DNA of 43,124 bases from an uncultured Oscillospiraceae bacterium (GCA_949948775.1 CATLHC010000018.1:1-43124); one strand, 5' to 3'. Positions 31,873 through 39,396 are shown, counted from the stretch's first letter. The notes: generated by a model not told the origin, from the letters alone. Numbers and translations are program-made.

Positions 31873-32274
31873 TTGAACAGAGAAAACAAGCGCAAGCAAT
31901 ACGAAAAAGGCTATTACAAGACCCATCCCTGCCATGACACCTTCACCTGCCGGGCCTGCGGCTGGATAGTGGGTCCTCAAGGGGCTGGAAGCGATCACCG
32001 CAACCACTGCCCCAACTGTCTGTCCAGCCTCCATGTGGACGTGGAGCCCGGCGACCGGGAATCTGACTGCGGCGGGGTAATGGAGCCCATCGCGGTGTGG
32101 GTGCGCAAAGGCGGCGAGTGGGCGGTCATCCACCGCTGCCGCCGGTGCGGCACGCTGTCGTCCAACCGGGTGGCGGCGGATGACAATCCCAGAAAATTGA
32201 TGTCCATCGCCATGAAGCCTGTGGCCTTCCCTCCCTTCCCCATTGAACGGATGGAAGAGCTGGCGGGAGAATGA
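31873..32274 (+). CDS. RNHCP-domain zinc protein
   Basis: 133-residue RNHCP-domain protein, named for its conserved motif, here HRNHCPNC. It carries zinc-binding cysteine pairs: TFTCRACGWIV, NHCPNC, and HRCRRCGTLSSNRV near the C-terminus. The family is thought to bind nucleic acid or the translation apparatus, but its role is not settled. The start is TTG nine bases after AGGAGG. A putative leader peptide and two hairpins precede it, suggesting conditional translation. It converges on ttcA with a shared terminator. Confidence 0.88.
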   Translation: MNRENKRKQYEKGYYKTHPCHDTFTCRACGWIVGPQGAGSDHRNHCPNCLSSLHVDVEPGDRESDCGGVMEPIAVWVRKGGEWAVIHRCRRCGTLSSNRVAADDNPRKLMSIAMKPVAFPPFPIERMEELAGE

Positions 32275-32283
32275 GAACAGACC

Positions 32284-32314
32284 AGAGCCCCCGGCGTTTT
32301 ATGCCGGGGGCTCT
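32284..32314. terminator. Bidirectional terminator between RNHCP gene and ttcA
   Basis: AGAGCCCCCGGC-(7)-GCCGGGGGCTCT, a 12 base-pair GC-rich stem located between two convergent stops. The flanking U-tracts are weak. Confidence 0.75.
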
Positions 32315-32317
32315 ATG

Positions 32318-33088
32318 TCATTCTTCTTTGTCTGGCTCGTGGTCCGCCGCGTACCGCTTGATGCCGTGGCTGTTCTCCACTGGCCCCCACTCGGGCAGGG
32401 GCAGGCGCTGCATGGCCCCAAACACGTAGTCCTTCAGCTTGGGGTAGTCTTTGGACAATCTCGCCACCAGCTCCTTTACCTCCTGCCGCCGGGTGTTGCC
32501 GTCGGCGGGGCAGGGGTTGTGGACCACGGGCAGATTGTACCGAGCCGCGGCATTGCGCAGGGCGCCCTCCCCGCAGTAGAGCAGGGGGCGGATCTGGGTG
32601 ATGCCCGTGCGATCCAGATAGGTCACCGGCTGGAAGCAGGACAGCCGCCCCTCGTAGAACAGGGACAGGAAAAAGGTCTCCACCGCGTCGTCAAAGTGGT
32701 GGCCCAGGGCCACTTTATCAATGCCCAGCTCCTTCAGGGCGTTGTGCATGGCCCCCCGGCGCATTTTGGCGCACATGGAACAGGGGTTTTTCTCCTTTCG
32801 GTAGTCGAAAATGATGCGGAAAATCTCCGTCTGTACCAGGTGGTACTCCACCCCCAGCTCCTGGCACAGATCGGCCACCGGGCCAAAATCCATCTCTGCC
32901 GGACCAGGGTGGACCGTGATGGCGTGGAGCTCAAAGGGCACAGGGTAGAATTCCTTCAGCTTGGCCATGGCGTACAGCAGCACCAGGGAGTCCTTGCCGC
33001 CGGACACCCCTACGGCGATTTTGTCGCCGGGCCGGATCATGGCGTAGTCCTCCACGCACCGGCGCATATGGGATAAGATCAGGCGCAT
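32318..33088 (-). CDS. ttcA: tRNA 2-thiocytidine synthetase TtcA
   Basis: 256-residue ATP-pyrophosphatase-family enzyme that thiolates cytidine 32 of tRNAs. The PP-loop is SGGKDS (29-34). The Fe-S cysteines are NPCSMC (Cys103, Cys106) and a third in HNPCPADGNTRR. The HHFDDAVETFF segment follows the catalytic loop as in TtcA/TtuA proteins. The start is reached from GAAAGGAGGCC. It is monocistronic in appearance, between the convergent RNHCP gene and divergent rplM. Confidence 0.92.
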   Translation of the reverse strand: MRLILSHMRRCVEDYAMIRPGDKIAVGVSGGKDSLVLLYAMAKLKEFYPVPFELHAITVHPGPAEMDFGPVADLCQELGVEYHLVQTEIFRIIFDYRKEKNPCSMCAKMRRGAMHNALKELGIDKVALGHHFDDAVETFFLSLFYEGRLSCFQPVTYLDRTGITQIRPLLYCGEGALRNAAARYNLPVVHNPCPADGNTRRQEVKELVARLSKDYPKLKDYVFGAMQRLPLPEWGPVENSHGIKRYAADHEPDKEE

Positions 33089-33208
33089 AACGGCCTCCTT
33101 TCTCCGCGAAAAAGAAAAATATCAAAACGAGATTTGAAGAGCATCCAATTGAAAACAAGAGATAAAAAGAGGATTTCAAAAATATCTCGAAAAATTCCCG
33201 CTTTTTGG

Positions 33209-33237
33209 TTGACACAGGCGTCTTTCCGCATTATAAT
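33209..33237 (+). promoter_or_regulatory. Sigma-A promoter of rplM-rpsI
   Basis: TTGACA-17-TATAAT, near consensus, 75 bases upstream of the rplM ATG. Confidence 0.9.
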
Positions 33238-33243
33238 ACACCA

Positions 33244-33265
33244 TGCTCCTCGATGTAAAGAGGAG
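33244..33265 (+). promoter_or_regulatory. Leader hairpin of rplM, possible L13 leader
   Basis: GCTCCTC-(8)-GAGGAGC directly after the transcription start. Firmicutes rplM-rpsI operons often carry an L13-binding leader for autogenous control. I can see the hairpin but cannot confirm the conserved motif. Confidence 0.45.
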
Positions 33266-33311
33266 CATTCCCATGCTTCGTACAAATTTGAGATAAATGG
33301 AGGAAACCAGA

Positions 33312-33743
33312 ATGTCTACCTTTATGGCAAACAAGGGCAACATTCAGCGCAAGTGGTATGTGCTGGACGCTGCCGGCAAGCCTCTGGGCAAGACCGCCGT
33401 TGCCGCAGCCACCATCCTGCGGGGCAAGCACAAGCCCGAGTATACCCCCCACGCCGACTGCGGCGACTTCGTCATCGTCATCAACGCCGACAAGGCGGTG
33501 CTCACCGGCAAGAAGCTGGAGCAGAAGTACTACCGCACCCACTCCGGCTACGTGGGCGGCCTCAAGGAGACCAAGTACCGCCTGCTGATGCAGCAGCGGC
33601 CCGAGCTGGCCGTCCGGCTGGCGGTGCGCGGCATGATGCCCCGCAACATCGTCACCAAGGACTCCCTCACCCGGCTGAAGATCTACCGCGGCGACAGCCA
33701 CCCCCACGCCGCCCAGAAGCCCGAGACCTGGACCGTGGAATAA
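33312..33743 (+). CDS. rplM: 50S ribosomal protein L13
   Basis: 143-residue large-subunit protein and assembly factor. Conserved segments are [60 protein letters not shown] and [12 protein letters not shown] at 33312 follows ATGGAGGAAACCAGA; five extra in-frame residues upstream are not used. It is followed after 14 bases by rpsI, the universal pairing. Confidence 0.98.
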   Translation: MSTFMANKGNIQRKWYVLDAAGKPLGKTAVAAATILRGKHKPEYTPHADCGDFVIVINADKAVLTGKKLEQKYYRTHSGYVGGLKETKYRLLMQQRPELAVRLAVRGMMPRNIVTKDSLTRLKIYRGDSHPHAAQKPETWTVE

Positions 33744-33757
33744 GGAGGTAACGGATC

Positions 33758-34162
33758 ATGTACAAGAGCAAGAAGCCTTATCATTACGGCACCGGCCGCC
33801 GGAAGTCCTCCGTGGCCCGCGTCCATCTGTTCCCCAACGGCACCGGCACCATCACCATCAACGGCCGGGACATCGAGGAGTACTTCGGCCTGGAGACCCT
33901 GAAGATGGTGGTCCGCCAGCCCCTGAACACCACCGGCGTGGTGGGCAAGGTGGACATCACCGCCACCGTCACCGGCGGCGGCGTCACCGGCCAGGCGGGC
34001 GCCCTGCGCCACGGCATCTCCCGCGCCCTGCTGGAGATGGACCCCGAGTTCCGCCCCGCCCTGAAGGCCGCTGGCTTCCTCACCCGCGACCCTCGTATGA
34101 AGGAGCGCAAGAAGTACGGCCTCAAGGCCGCCCGTCGCGCACCCCAGTTCAGCAAGCGCTGA
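33758..34162 (+). CDS. rpsI: 30S ribosomal protein S9
   Basis: 134-residue small-subunit protein whose C-terminal tail reaches the P-site tRNA. It has [40 protein letters not shown] and the expected basic end [10 protein letters not shown] strong Shine-Dalgarno (AAGGAGG) precedes ATG. Operon partner of rplM; a terminator follows. Confidence 0.98.
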   Translation: MYKSKKPYHYGTGRRKSSVARVHLFPNGTGTITINGRDIEEYFGLETLKMVVRQPLNTTGVVGKVDITATVTGGGVTGQAGALRHGISRALLEMDPEFRPALKAAGFLTRDPRMKERKKYGLKAARRAPQFSKR

Positions 34163-34181
34163 TTTACAGCTCAAATTGTTC

Positions 34182-34217
34182 AAACGTCCCGGAAATCTAT
34201 GGGTTTCCGGGACGTTT
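34182..34217 (+). terminator. Rho-independent terminator of rplM-rpsI
   Basis: AAACGTCCCGGAAA...TTTCCGGGACGTTT, a stem of about 14 base pairs ending in CGTTTCATTGTT, 20 bases after the rpsI stop. Confidence 0.85.
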
Positions 34218-34316
34218 CATTGTTGTGCTTGTGAGATTATCTGCCGTGGGATATTTGTACGGCGCTTGATCGGAGCGGCGGATTGGGCAGCGCGTTCAGA
34301 CAACGGAAAAGAAGGG

Positions 34317-34350
34317 AACGAGCGTGCCGTGTTTTGCGGCACGCTCGTTT
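34317..34350 (-). terminator. Hairpin terminator after the SLH gene
   Basis: AACGAGCGTGCCG...CGGCACGCTCGTTT, long GC stem about 30 bases beyond the SLH gene stop on the minus strand; the U-tract is imperfect. Confidence 0.7.
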
Positions 34351-34380
34351 GATTGCTGCAGGGGGAAAGGTCTTGGCGGT

Positions 34381-36012
34381 TTACGCCGCGATGTCGGTCT
34401 CCAGGGCGTCCAGATCCTCGGGGAGCTCGTACTCCTCGCCGAAGAACTCGGCCAGCACCTGGTCGCAGTTGAGCACGGCCTCGCCGTCCTCACCCGTCAG
34501 GGTGGTCAGGTCGGCCACGGCCACGGCGTTGGTGCCGAACACGCCGGCGAAGTTGTCCAGGAACTCCCGGACAGCGGCCACGGTGACCAGCTCGTCGGGC
34601 TCGAAGGTGCCGTCCTCGTGGCCCTCGGCGTCAAGGTACGCCTGGGCCACGCCGTTCTCCTCCGCCCAGCACAGGGCGTCGAAGTACTCGTGGGTGTCCT
34701 CCACGTCGGTGAAGGTGCACACGCCCTCGCTGTCGGGCTCGCCCTCATGCCGCCACAGGTAGTCGATGAACTCCGCGCGGGTCACAGGGCCCGCGGCCAG
34801 AGGCACGGCCTGGTCGTCGATGGTGACGTCGGTGTCGCCGAAGTCGTAGTCGTAGGTGGGGTACGACGTGAAGGTGCAGGTCGCGGTATAGATGATGTTG
34901 CCGTTCTCATCCGGCTCCCCAGCAACCCAATTGGTGAAGGTGTAGTAGCCTCCGACACCGGGGACAGTGCCTTTGTTCTCCTGTGCGGTGAAGGTGTTAT
35001 TCACCTTGCCGTGGGTCGTGGTGGTGCTGTTGTCCTGACCGGCACCAGTGACGGTGTAGGTCACGTTGTAGGTCCTCTCGGTGTAGGTCCTGGTGATCTC
35101 GCCGGTCTCCGGGTCCCTCGTGTCGCTGTGCTTGTAAAACTGCTCATTGACTTTATCAAGCCCATCAACGATCATCGCAGTGGCACGGTCAACGACCGTC
35201 TTGCCGTCGCCGTCTGGCGTCTCAATGTTGGTGCCCTGACGGATGTACTTGGAGTCGGTCGCGACGTCGGTCTTCTCTTGGAACTGCGCATTGCCGTCCT
35301 CGTTCAGTGCTCCAGTAAAGTCCTTGATCACGACCTTGACCTCGGTGTTCTGGGACTTCTCAACGATAGCGTCAACGTGGATGGCGTTCCTGGCCGGATT
35401 CTCTGCAGTCCCATCTTGCTCAACAAATACAACCTTGTTGCTGCCATCAGCCTGGGGCACCGAGTCGCCGCTATACTCCTTGTTCCAAATCGGCCCACTC
35501 GCCTGGATCTCGTCAACATACGCAGCCGCGCCGTTTTCTTTCTTCACATCCCAGGTGACAGAGTAGGTGTACTGGTCGTTCAGCACGTCGTCGGTGCCAT
35601 TGCTGGTATCGTACACATACACCGTCTCACCCTCGGTGAGATTGCCCTGCTTGATGAGGTTGTCGACCTTACTCGTGTCCGCTTTGACCTGGACATCGAC
35701 CTCCTTCGTACCACTACCAATCAGCTTTGGCACTTCTCCTTTACCCTCGGTCGTCTGCATACCCTGGTTATCGCCCTTGGGCGCGGTGACAACATCCGTA
35801 TCCAGGACGCCATTCTCATCAACAGCACCTACCGCCTGGTCATTCCCATCAAAAGTGACGCTGTCATCGACCTCGCCTTTACCCGCGAACTCCCAGCCTG
35901 CGTCCCCGTCCTTGATGTAGAAATAGGCGTCCTGCGCGAACGCGGGGGCGATCATACCGGCGCACAGCGCCAGGGACAGGCCAATGGCCATCAGTTTGTT
36001 CATTTTTTTCAT
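34381..36012 (-). CDS. Secreted SLH-domain surface protein
   Basis: 543-residue exported protein. Signal peptide MKKMNKLMAIGLSLALCAGM with cleavage near APAFA-QD. The middle (about 35-420) is acidic, Thr/Asn-rich and beta-like, of no family I recognise. The C-terminal S-layer homology region includes GPVTRAEFIDYLWRHEG, CTFTDVEDTHEYFDALCWAE and ENGVAQAYLD, which would anchor the protein to cell-wall polymer. The family usually has three SLH repeats; here about one and a half are evident. The start follows AAAGGAATATTGTAAC. Four c-di-GMP riboswitch aptamers lie in its leader, so expression should respond to c-di-GMP, consistent with an adhesin or matrix role. Confidence 0.87.
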   Translation of the reverse strand: MKKMNKLMAIGLSLALCAGMIAPAFAQDAYFYIKDGDAGWEFAGKGEVDDSVTFDGNDQAVGAVDENGVLDTDVVTAPKGDNQGMQTTEGKGEVPKLIGSGTKEVDVQVKADTSKVDNLIKQGNLTEGETVYVYDTSNGTDDVLNDQYTYSVTWDVKKENGAAAYVDEIQASGPIWNKEYSGDSVPQADGSNKVVFVEQDGTAENPARNAIHVDAIVEKSQNTEVKVVIKDFTGALNEDGNAQFQEKTDVATDSKYIRQGTNIETPDGDGKTVVDRATAMIVDGLDKVNEQFYKHSDTRDPETGEITRTYTERTYNVTYTVTGAGQDNSTTTTHGKVNNTFTAQENKGTVPGVGGYYTFTNWVAGEPDENGNIIYTATCTFTSYPTYDYDFGDTDVTIDDQAVPLAAGPVTRAEFIDYLWRHEGEPDSEGVCTFTDVEDTHEYFDALCWAEENGVAQAYLDAEGHEDGTFEPDELVTVAAVREFLDNFAGVFGTNAVAVADLTTLTGEDGEAVLNCDQVLAEFFGEEYELPEDLDALETDIAA

Positions 36013-36059
36013 GTTACAATATTCCTTTCTTTGCATTTTGCGGACGCAAAGGGTCCGGC

Positions 36060-36150
36060 GGTCGGGCTGCCGTAGCGGAACCGGGAGACCCGGTTCATAC
36101 CGTAGGCCCCATAACTTTGCGTCCCACGGTTTCCCGTGGTTTGCTCAGTC
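36060..36150 (-). promoter_or_regulatory. c-di-GMP class I riboswitch aptamer 4
   Basis: Closest to the SLH gene. Core AGCAAACC-ACGG-GAAA-CCGTGG-GACGCAAAG followed by GGGGCCTACGG, a GAACCGGG/CCCGGTTC stem and GCTACGGCAGCC. The leading base of the usual GGCAAACC is A here. About 50 bases separate it from the start codon. Confidence 0.85.
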
Positions 36151-36251
36151 GCAGTCGGACGGGCATAGCGTCAAAGGGTTCGCGCAACCCCCCTCCGGCG
36201 CCGCAGCCTCCAAAACTTTGCGTCCCATTGTTTCCAATGGTTTGCCAAAAT
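36151..36251 (-). promoter_or_regulatory. c-di-GMP class I riboswitch aptamer 3
   Basis: GGCAAACC-ATTG-GAAA-CAATGG-GACGCAAAG, with covarying stem bases relative to its neighbours, then a longer second arm (about 15 bases more than aptamers 1 and 2) ending CTATGCCCGTCC. Less canonical downstream arm; it may be partly degenerate. Confidence 0.75.
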
Positions 36252-36334
36252 GCAGCCCGGCGAGCGTAGCGCGGCACCTGCCACCCCTTAGCCCCGTGGC
36301 TTTGCGTCCCGCAGTTTCCCGCGGTTTGCCGAAA
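36252..36334 (-). promoter_or_regulatory. c-di-GMP class I riboswitch aptamer 2
   Basis: GGCAAACC-GCGG-GAAA-CTGCGG-GACGCAAAGC, then ACGGGGCTAAGG and GCTACGCTCGCCGGGCTGC. Its 3' half is nearly identical to that of aptamer 1, pointing to duplication. Confidence 0.9.
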
Positions 36335-36420
36335 GCAGCCCGGCGAACGTAGCGCGGCACGCCCCGCGCCTTAGTCCCGTAGCTTTGCGTCCCACGGTTT
36401 CCCGTGGTTTGCCAATCGCC
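36335..36420 (-). promoter_or_regulatory. c-di-GMP class I riboswitch aptamer 1
   Basis: First transcribed of four. GGCAAACC-ACGG-GAAA-CCGTGG-GACGCAAAGC with GAAA tetraloop, then ACGGGACTAAGG and GCTACGTTCGCCGGGCTGC. These match the GEMM-I (c-di-GMP-I) consensus: GGCAAACC, GNRA-capped stem, GACGCAAAGC, CTA(A/C)GG receptor. Confidence 0.9.
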
Positions 36421-36546
36421 GTTTTCGTCTCACCCCGCCGCCGTCGGCGTACCCGGCGGCGGGTCCTTCCCCGGGGGGATTCGCTCCCATGACGCCCCCT
36501 CCTTTCGTTGTTTTATATTGGAATCAGCCGCCGAGGCGGCGGGTTC
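36421..36546 (-). other. Leader upstream of the riboswitch array
   Basis: Begins with GCCGCC/GGCGGC hairpin just after the transglutaminase stop and has an AT-rich CAATATAAAAC that may be a -10. A 39-codon frame with strong Shine-Dalgarno (AAAGGAGGGGG) runs into aptamer 1, probably by chance. No clear -35 is visible, so the array might be reached by read-through. Confidence 0.4.
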
Positions 36547-37533
36547 TCAGTACAGGTATTTGGTGGTGTAGTTGCTTCCGTTGCCGATGTATTTCATGAT
36601 GGCCTCGCTGCTGTTGCCGGAGGAGGCGAAGGTGGGGTCCATGCGCTGCCACTGGGAGCCGTCGAAGAAGATCACGCCGTCCACCCAGCCGGTCTCCTCC
36701 GTCCACACGCTGATCCAGGCGTGGTAGGCCGTGCCCGCGTAGCCCACCACCAGCTTGCAGGGCACGCCCTGGCTGCGCAGCATGCCCGCCATCAAAGCGG
36801 CGTAGTCAAAGCAGATGCCCTTCTTCGCCGCCAGCACCTCGTCCAGCACCGGCAGGTAGCCGCTCTTGACGCTGGACGCCTTTTGGGTGTCGTATTTCAG
36901 GGTGTTCACCACGTAGTCGTAGATCTTTTCCACCTTTTTCAGCGGGTCGCTGAGGCCGGCGGTGAGCTCCCCGGCCTTTTTAATAGTGTTCTCAGCGTTG
37001 GAGTAGTCCACATACTGGTTGGGGCGGATGAAGGGGGCGAACTCGTCCTTCAGCGTCACGCGGAAGGAGACGGAGGCCAGGGCGGCGTACTTCTTCCCCT
37101 GGGTGTTCTGCAGCACGGTGATCTTATAGCCGCCGTTGCCGTCGGAGAGGGGGAAGGTGGTCCACGCAGAGGCCGGAAGGTCATAGGTGTAGGTGGTGGA
37201 GGGACCGGTCACCTGGACCTTCATCCGGCTGGTGTTGGACGCGCCGTACTGGACCATGACATAGCCGTCGGTGATATTGGAGTAGTCGATGCGGACGCTC
37301 CCCTTTGTCTCCACAGCCGTGCCGGAGGCCACGGGCAGCAACAGCTCGTTCACCGCAGCGGGGGAGCTGGACAGCGCCACGGCCTCGTCCTCGATGAAGC
37401 TCTCCACCAGCGGGACCTGTCCCACATAAACCTCCTGCGGGTCGGAAGGGGCGCCGCCGGTCTGCGCGCAGCCGGACAGCAGTAGCGCCAGCGCCAGGGC
37501 CGGCAGGAGCAGTTGTTTGATACCTTTCATCAT
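36547..37533 (-). CDS. Transglutaminase-like lipoprotein
   Basis: 328-residue exported lipoprotein (lipobox LLSGC near residue 21). The N-terminal half (about 30-175) is a beta-rich domain. The C-terminal half is a transglutaminase-like cysteine-protease fold with Cys in KKGICFDYAALMAGMLRSQG, His in TAYHAWISVW and Asp in WQRMDPTFAS, a complete triad. Such proteins cross-link or cleave surface proteins or peptidoglycan peptides. It lies directly upstream of the riboswitch array and the SLH gene on the same strand, so it may act on that surface protein. GAGGTGTTTC precedes a double ATG. Confidence 0.9.
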   Translation of the reverse strand: MMKGIKQLLLPALALALLLSGCAQTGGAPSDPQEVYVGQVPLVESFIEDEAVALSSSPAAVNELLLPVASGTAVETKGSVRIDYSNITDGYVMVQYGASNTSRMKVQVTGPSTTYTYDLPASAWTTFPLSDGNGGYKITVLQNTQGKKYAALASVSFRVTLKDEFAPFIRPNQYVDYSNAENTIKKAGELTAGLSDPLKKVEKIYDYVVNTLKYDTQKASSVKSGYLPVLDEVLAAKKGICFDYAALMAGMLRSQGVPCKLVVGYAGTAYHAWISVWTEETGWVDGVIFFDGSQWQRMDPTFASSGNSSEAIMKYIGNGSNYTTKYLY

Positions 37534-37555
37534 GAAACACCTCGATTGATTGTTT

Positions 37556-37696
37556 TTACATGCCCATCCTTCGTCTGAGCTGGTCAGGGTTATCGGCGTA
37601 GGCCAGGGCGGCCTCGCCCTCCTCGCTTAAGTCTCGGGCGATCTTCTCCCCGGTACTGGCGCCGCGGCCAAAGAAATCAGCCGCCGGCTGCCGCAT
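37556..37696 (-). CDS. Hypothetical 46-residue protein overlapping AP2 gene end
   Basis: Reads MRQPAADFFGRGASTGEKIA then RDLSEEGEAALAYADNPDQL and a basic end. It overlaps the last 20 bases of the AP2-domain gene in another frame. The composition looks protein-like, so it is either a small coupled gene or the displaced C-terminus of a longer, frameshifted protein. No Shine-Dalgarno is evident and I recognise no family. Confidence 0.4.
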   Translation of the reverse strand: MRQPAADFFGRGASTGEKIARDLSEEGEAALAYADNPDQLRRRMGM

Positions 37697-38519
37697 CTTG
37701 GGCGGCGTCTGCGGAAAACTCCGCCAGAAACGGCTGGAAAAACTGTTCCTCGCCCCGGCTTCGGGCCTTCACCGCCTCCTGCTTCTCGGCGTAGGCGCCC
37801 AGGTAGTGCGTTTTCCCTTTAAACGTGATTTGCGCGATCCATTTCCCGCGCTTTTTATCCAGATACACACCGGTGTGCCCACTGGTGTTGCTGGCGATCA
37901 GGCGATCCATGGTCGCCTTCAGCATTGTCACGGAGGTGCCGTCGATAAGCTGCAGATTGTCCCGATAGACCTCCGACTGGAGGCAGCCGCAGCTCTTTGT
38001 TTTTCCCGTCTGGAGCGGGGTCTGCCCCACCACGGTTTCCTTGCCGCAGTCACAGCGGCACCGCCAGCGGTGCATTCCATTCCGCTTCCCGGCATAAGCC
38101 GTCACGGTCAGCCTTCCGAAGCGCTTTCCGATGAAGGCCTTCCTCGCCGGGTACCCAAGACAGCCGCAGCTTTTCCGGTAGCCCGCCGTCAGCTGGTGGA
38201 GCGGAGCGTGAACCTCGCCGCCGCAGTCGCAGCGGCACCGCCAGACTGCGCTGCCCCGTATGACCTCGCCGGTGGGTTCCACTGCGGTCAGCCTGCCGAA
38301 ACGCATTCCGGAGATGTCCCGCCGGCCTGGCCGTACTTTGGAGATACAGCCGCAGTCGGTTACCGTGCCCCGCTGCAGGCGCCGGGTATCCAGCAGTATG
38401 GAGCCGCCGCAGTCGCATTGGCACCGCCAGACCACATAGCTGTTTTTTCTCTGCTCGGTGGGGCCGGACACGGTGAGCATTCCGTATCGCCGTCCGGTCA
38501 GATCTGATTTCTTCCGCAT
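37677..38519 (-). CDS. AP2-domain protein with zinc-ribbon-like repeats
   Basis: 280 residues. Three tandem modules each pair a GxRFGRLTV strand with WRCxCDCG...SCGC cysteine clusters (WRCQCDCGGS; WRCRCDCGGEV; WRCRCDCGKET). A C-terminal AP2/ERF-like DNA-binding domain follows (SGHTGVYLDKKRGKWIAQIT; KTHYLGAYAEKQEAV). Such proteins occur in phages and mobile elements of Firmicutes and derive from homing-endonuclease DNA-binding parts; no HNH nuclease is present here. The start MRKKSDL is picked because the upstream frame crosses the likely promoter. It follows the second serine recombinase and may be part of the same mobile module. Confidence 0.82.
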   Translation of the reverse strand: MRKKSDLTGRRYGMLTVSGPTEQRKNSYVVWRCQCDCGGSILLDTRRLQRGTVTDCGCISKVRPGRRDISGMRFGRLTAVEPTGEVIRGSAVWRCRCDCGGEVHAPLHQLTAGYRKSCGCLGYPARKAFIGKRFGRLTVTAYAGKRNGMHRWRCRCDCGKETVVGQTPLQTGKTKSCGCLQSEVYRDNLQLIDGTSVTMLKATMDRLIASNTSGHTGVYLDKKRGKWIAQITFKGKTHYLGAYAEKQEAVKARSRGEEQFFQPFLAEFSADAAQDAAAGG

Positions 38520-38623
38520 GTGCGCCACCGCAAATTCCCCCCGCTGACGAAATGTTGGAAAGTGGCTCATAAGGTGTGGGTTGTGAGCCATTTTACCTAT
38601 TGCGGAGTTTAGAGGCGTGTGGT

Positions 38624-38655
38624 ATAATACAGTTGTAAAAACAGACAGAGCAAGG
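38624..38655 (-). promoter_or_regulatory. Possible promoter of the AP2 gene
   Basis: Minus strand TTGCTC-18-TATTAT roughly 100 bases before the proposed start. Moderate match only. Confidence 0.4.
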
Positions 38656-38736
38656 TACGCCACCTTGAAAAGCGGCATTGCCTCGCTCAAAACCATGGCT
38701 TATTTTGCGTGGCTTTCAACCCACGCTTTATAGTCC

Positions 38737-38747
38737 AAATTTACTCC
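38737..38747. repeat. 11-bp direct repeat AAATTTACTCC, left copy
   Basis: Overlaps the recombinase stop. An identical copy at 39386-39396 lies upstream of the gene; together they bracket it. Possible recombination site or remnant of element insertion; chance cannot be excluded. Confidence 0.4.
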
Positions 38748-39325
38748 TTACACCAGCGCTGGAAGGTTCCGTGGGCCACGCCCAGCCTTTTAGCCGCCGC
38801 CCGGCCGCTGAGTTCCCCCCGCCGCCAGGCAGCCATAACGCCCTCGTAAGCTTCGCCCCGGTCCTTGCGCCTGCGCCCGAAGCGGACGCCCTTGGCTTTT
38901 GCCGCCGCGATGCCCTCAGCCTGCCGCTGGCGGTTGAATTCCCGCTCTGTCTGCGCCACGTAAGACAGCAGCTGGAGGACGATGTCGGCGATCAGCACAC
39001 CTGTGAGGTCCCGGCCCCGGCAGGTGTCCAGCAGGGGCATGTCCAGCACCACAATGGCCACCTGCTTCACTTTGGTCAGCAATCGCCATTGCTCCAAAAT
39101 TTCATCGTAATTCCGCCCCAGCCGGTCGATGCTCTTGATGACAAGGGTATCGCCGGTTTTCAGTTTGCGCACCAGCCGCTGGTATCCGGGCCGGTCAAAA
39201 TCCTTGCCCGACTGCTTGTCCAGAATAATATTGCGGCTTTCAACCCCGAATTGCCGCATGGCGATGATCTGCCGGTCTTCGTTCTGCTCCTTCGTAGAGA
39301 CCCGTACGTATCCATAGGTGTTCAT
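38741..39325 (-). CDS. Serine recombinase, resolvase/invertase family (second copy)
   Basis: 194-residue small serine recombinase, paralogue of the one at 4105-4734. Catalytic start YGYVRVSTKEQNEDRQ with the nucleophile Ser at residue 10, KSIDRLGRNYDEILEQW, ADIVLQLLSYVAQTERE, E-helix RQRQAEGIAAAKAKGVRFGR, and C-terminal HTH SGRAAAKRLGVAHGTFQRW. AAGGAGGAGCACG precedes ATG. The two recombinases share long identical blocks but differ in the DNA-binding C-terminus, so they probably act on different sites. The direct repeat AAATTTACTCC occurs at its 3' end (38737) and upstream (39386). Confidence 0.92.
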   Translation of the reverse strand: MNTYGYVRVSTKEQNEDRQIIAMRQFGVESRNIILDKQSGKDFDRPGYQRLVRKLKTGDTLVIKSIDRLGRNYDEILEQWRLLTKVKQVAIVVLDMPLLDTCRGRDLTGVLIADIVLQLLSYVAQTEREFNRQRQAEGIAAAKAKGVRFGRRRKDRGEAYEGVMAAWRRGELSGRAAAKRLGVAHGTFQRWCKE

Positions 39326-39385
39326 CGTGCTCCTCCTTTTTTGGTAGTAGTTTCATTTTAGGGGAGCTGCGGCTTTGTACAATAT

Positions 39386-39396
39386 AAATTTACTCC
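39386..39396. repeat. 11-bp direct repeat AAATTTACTCC, right copy
   Basis: Identical to 38737-38747, just beyond the recombinase promoter region (TTGTAC-16-TAAAAT on the minus strand). Confidence 0.4.

Noticed and set aside
36013-36420. Repeated GTCCC...GTTTCCC...GGTTTGC units as a CRISPR or simple tandem repeat
   Set aside because: On the minus strand the repeated core is the c-di-GMP-I aptamer with covarying stems and unequal spacing; there are no spacers or cas genes.
36363-36482. 39-codon frame with strong Shine-Dalgarno starting MGANPPGEG
   Set aside because: It runs into aptamer 1 and its C-terminal part is a translation of the conserved riboswitch core; probably fortuitous, although translation of the first part cannot be excluded.
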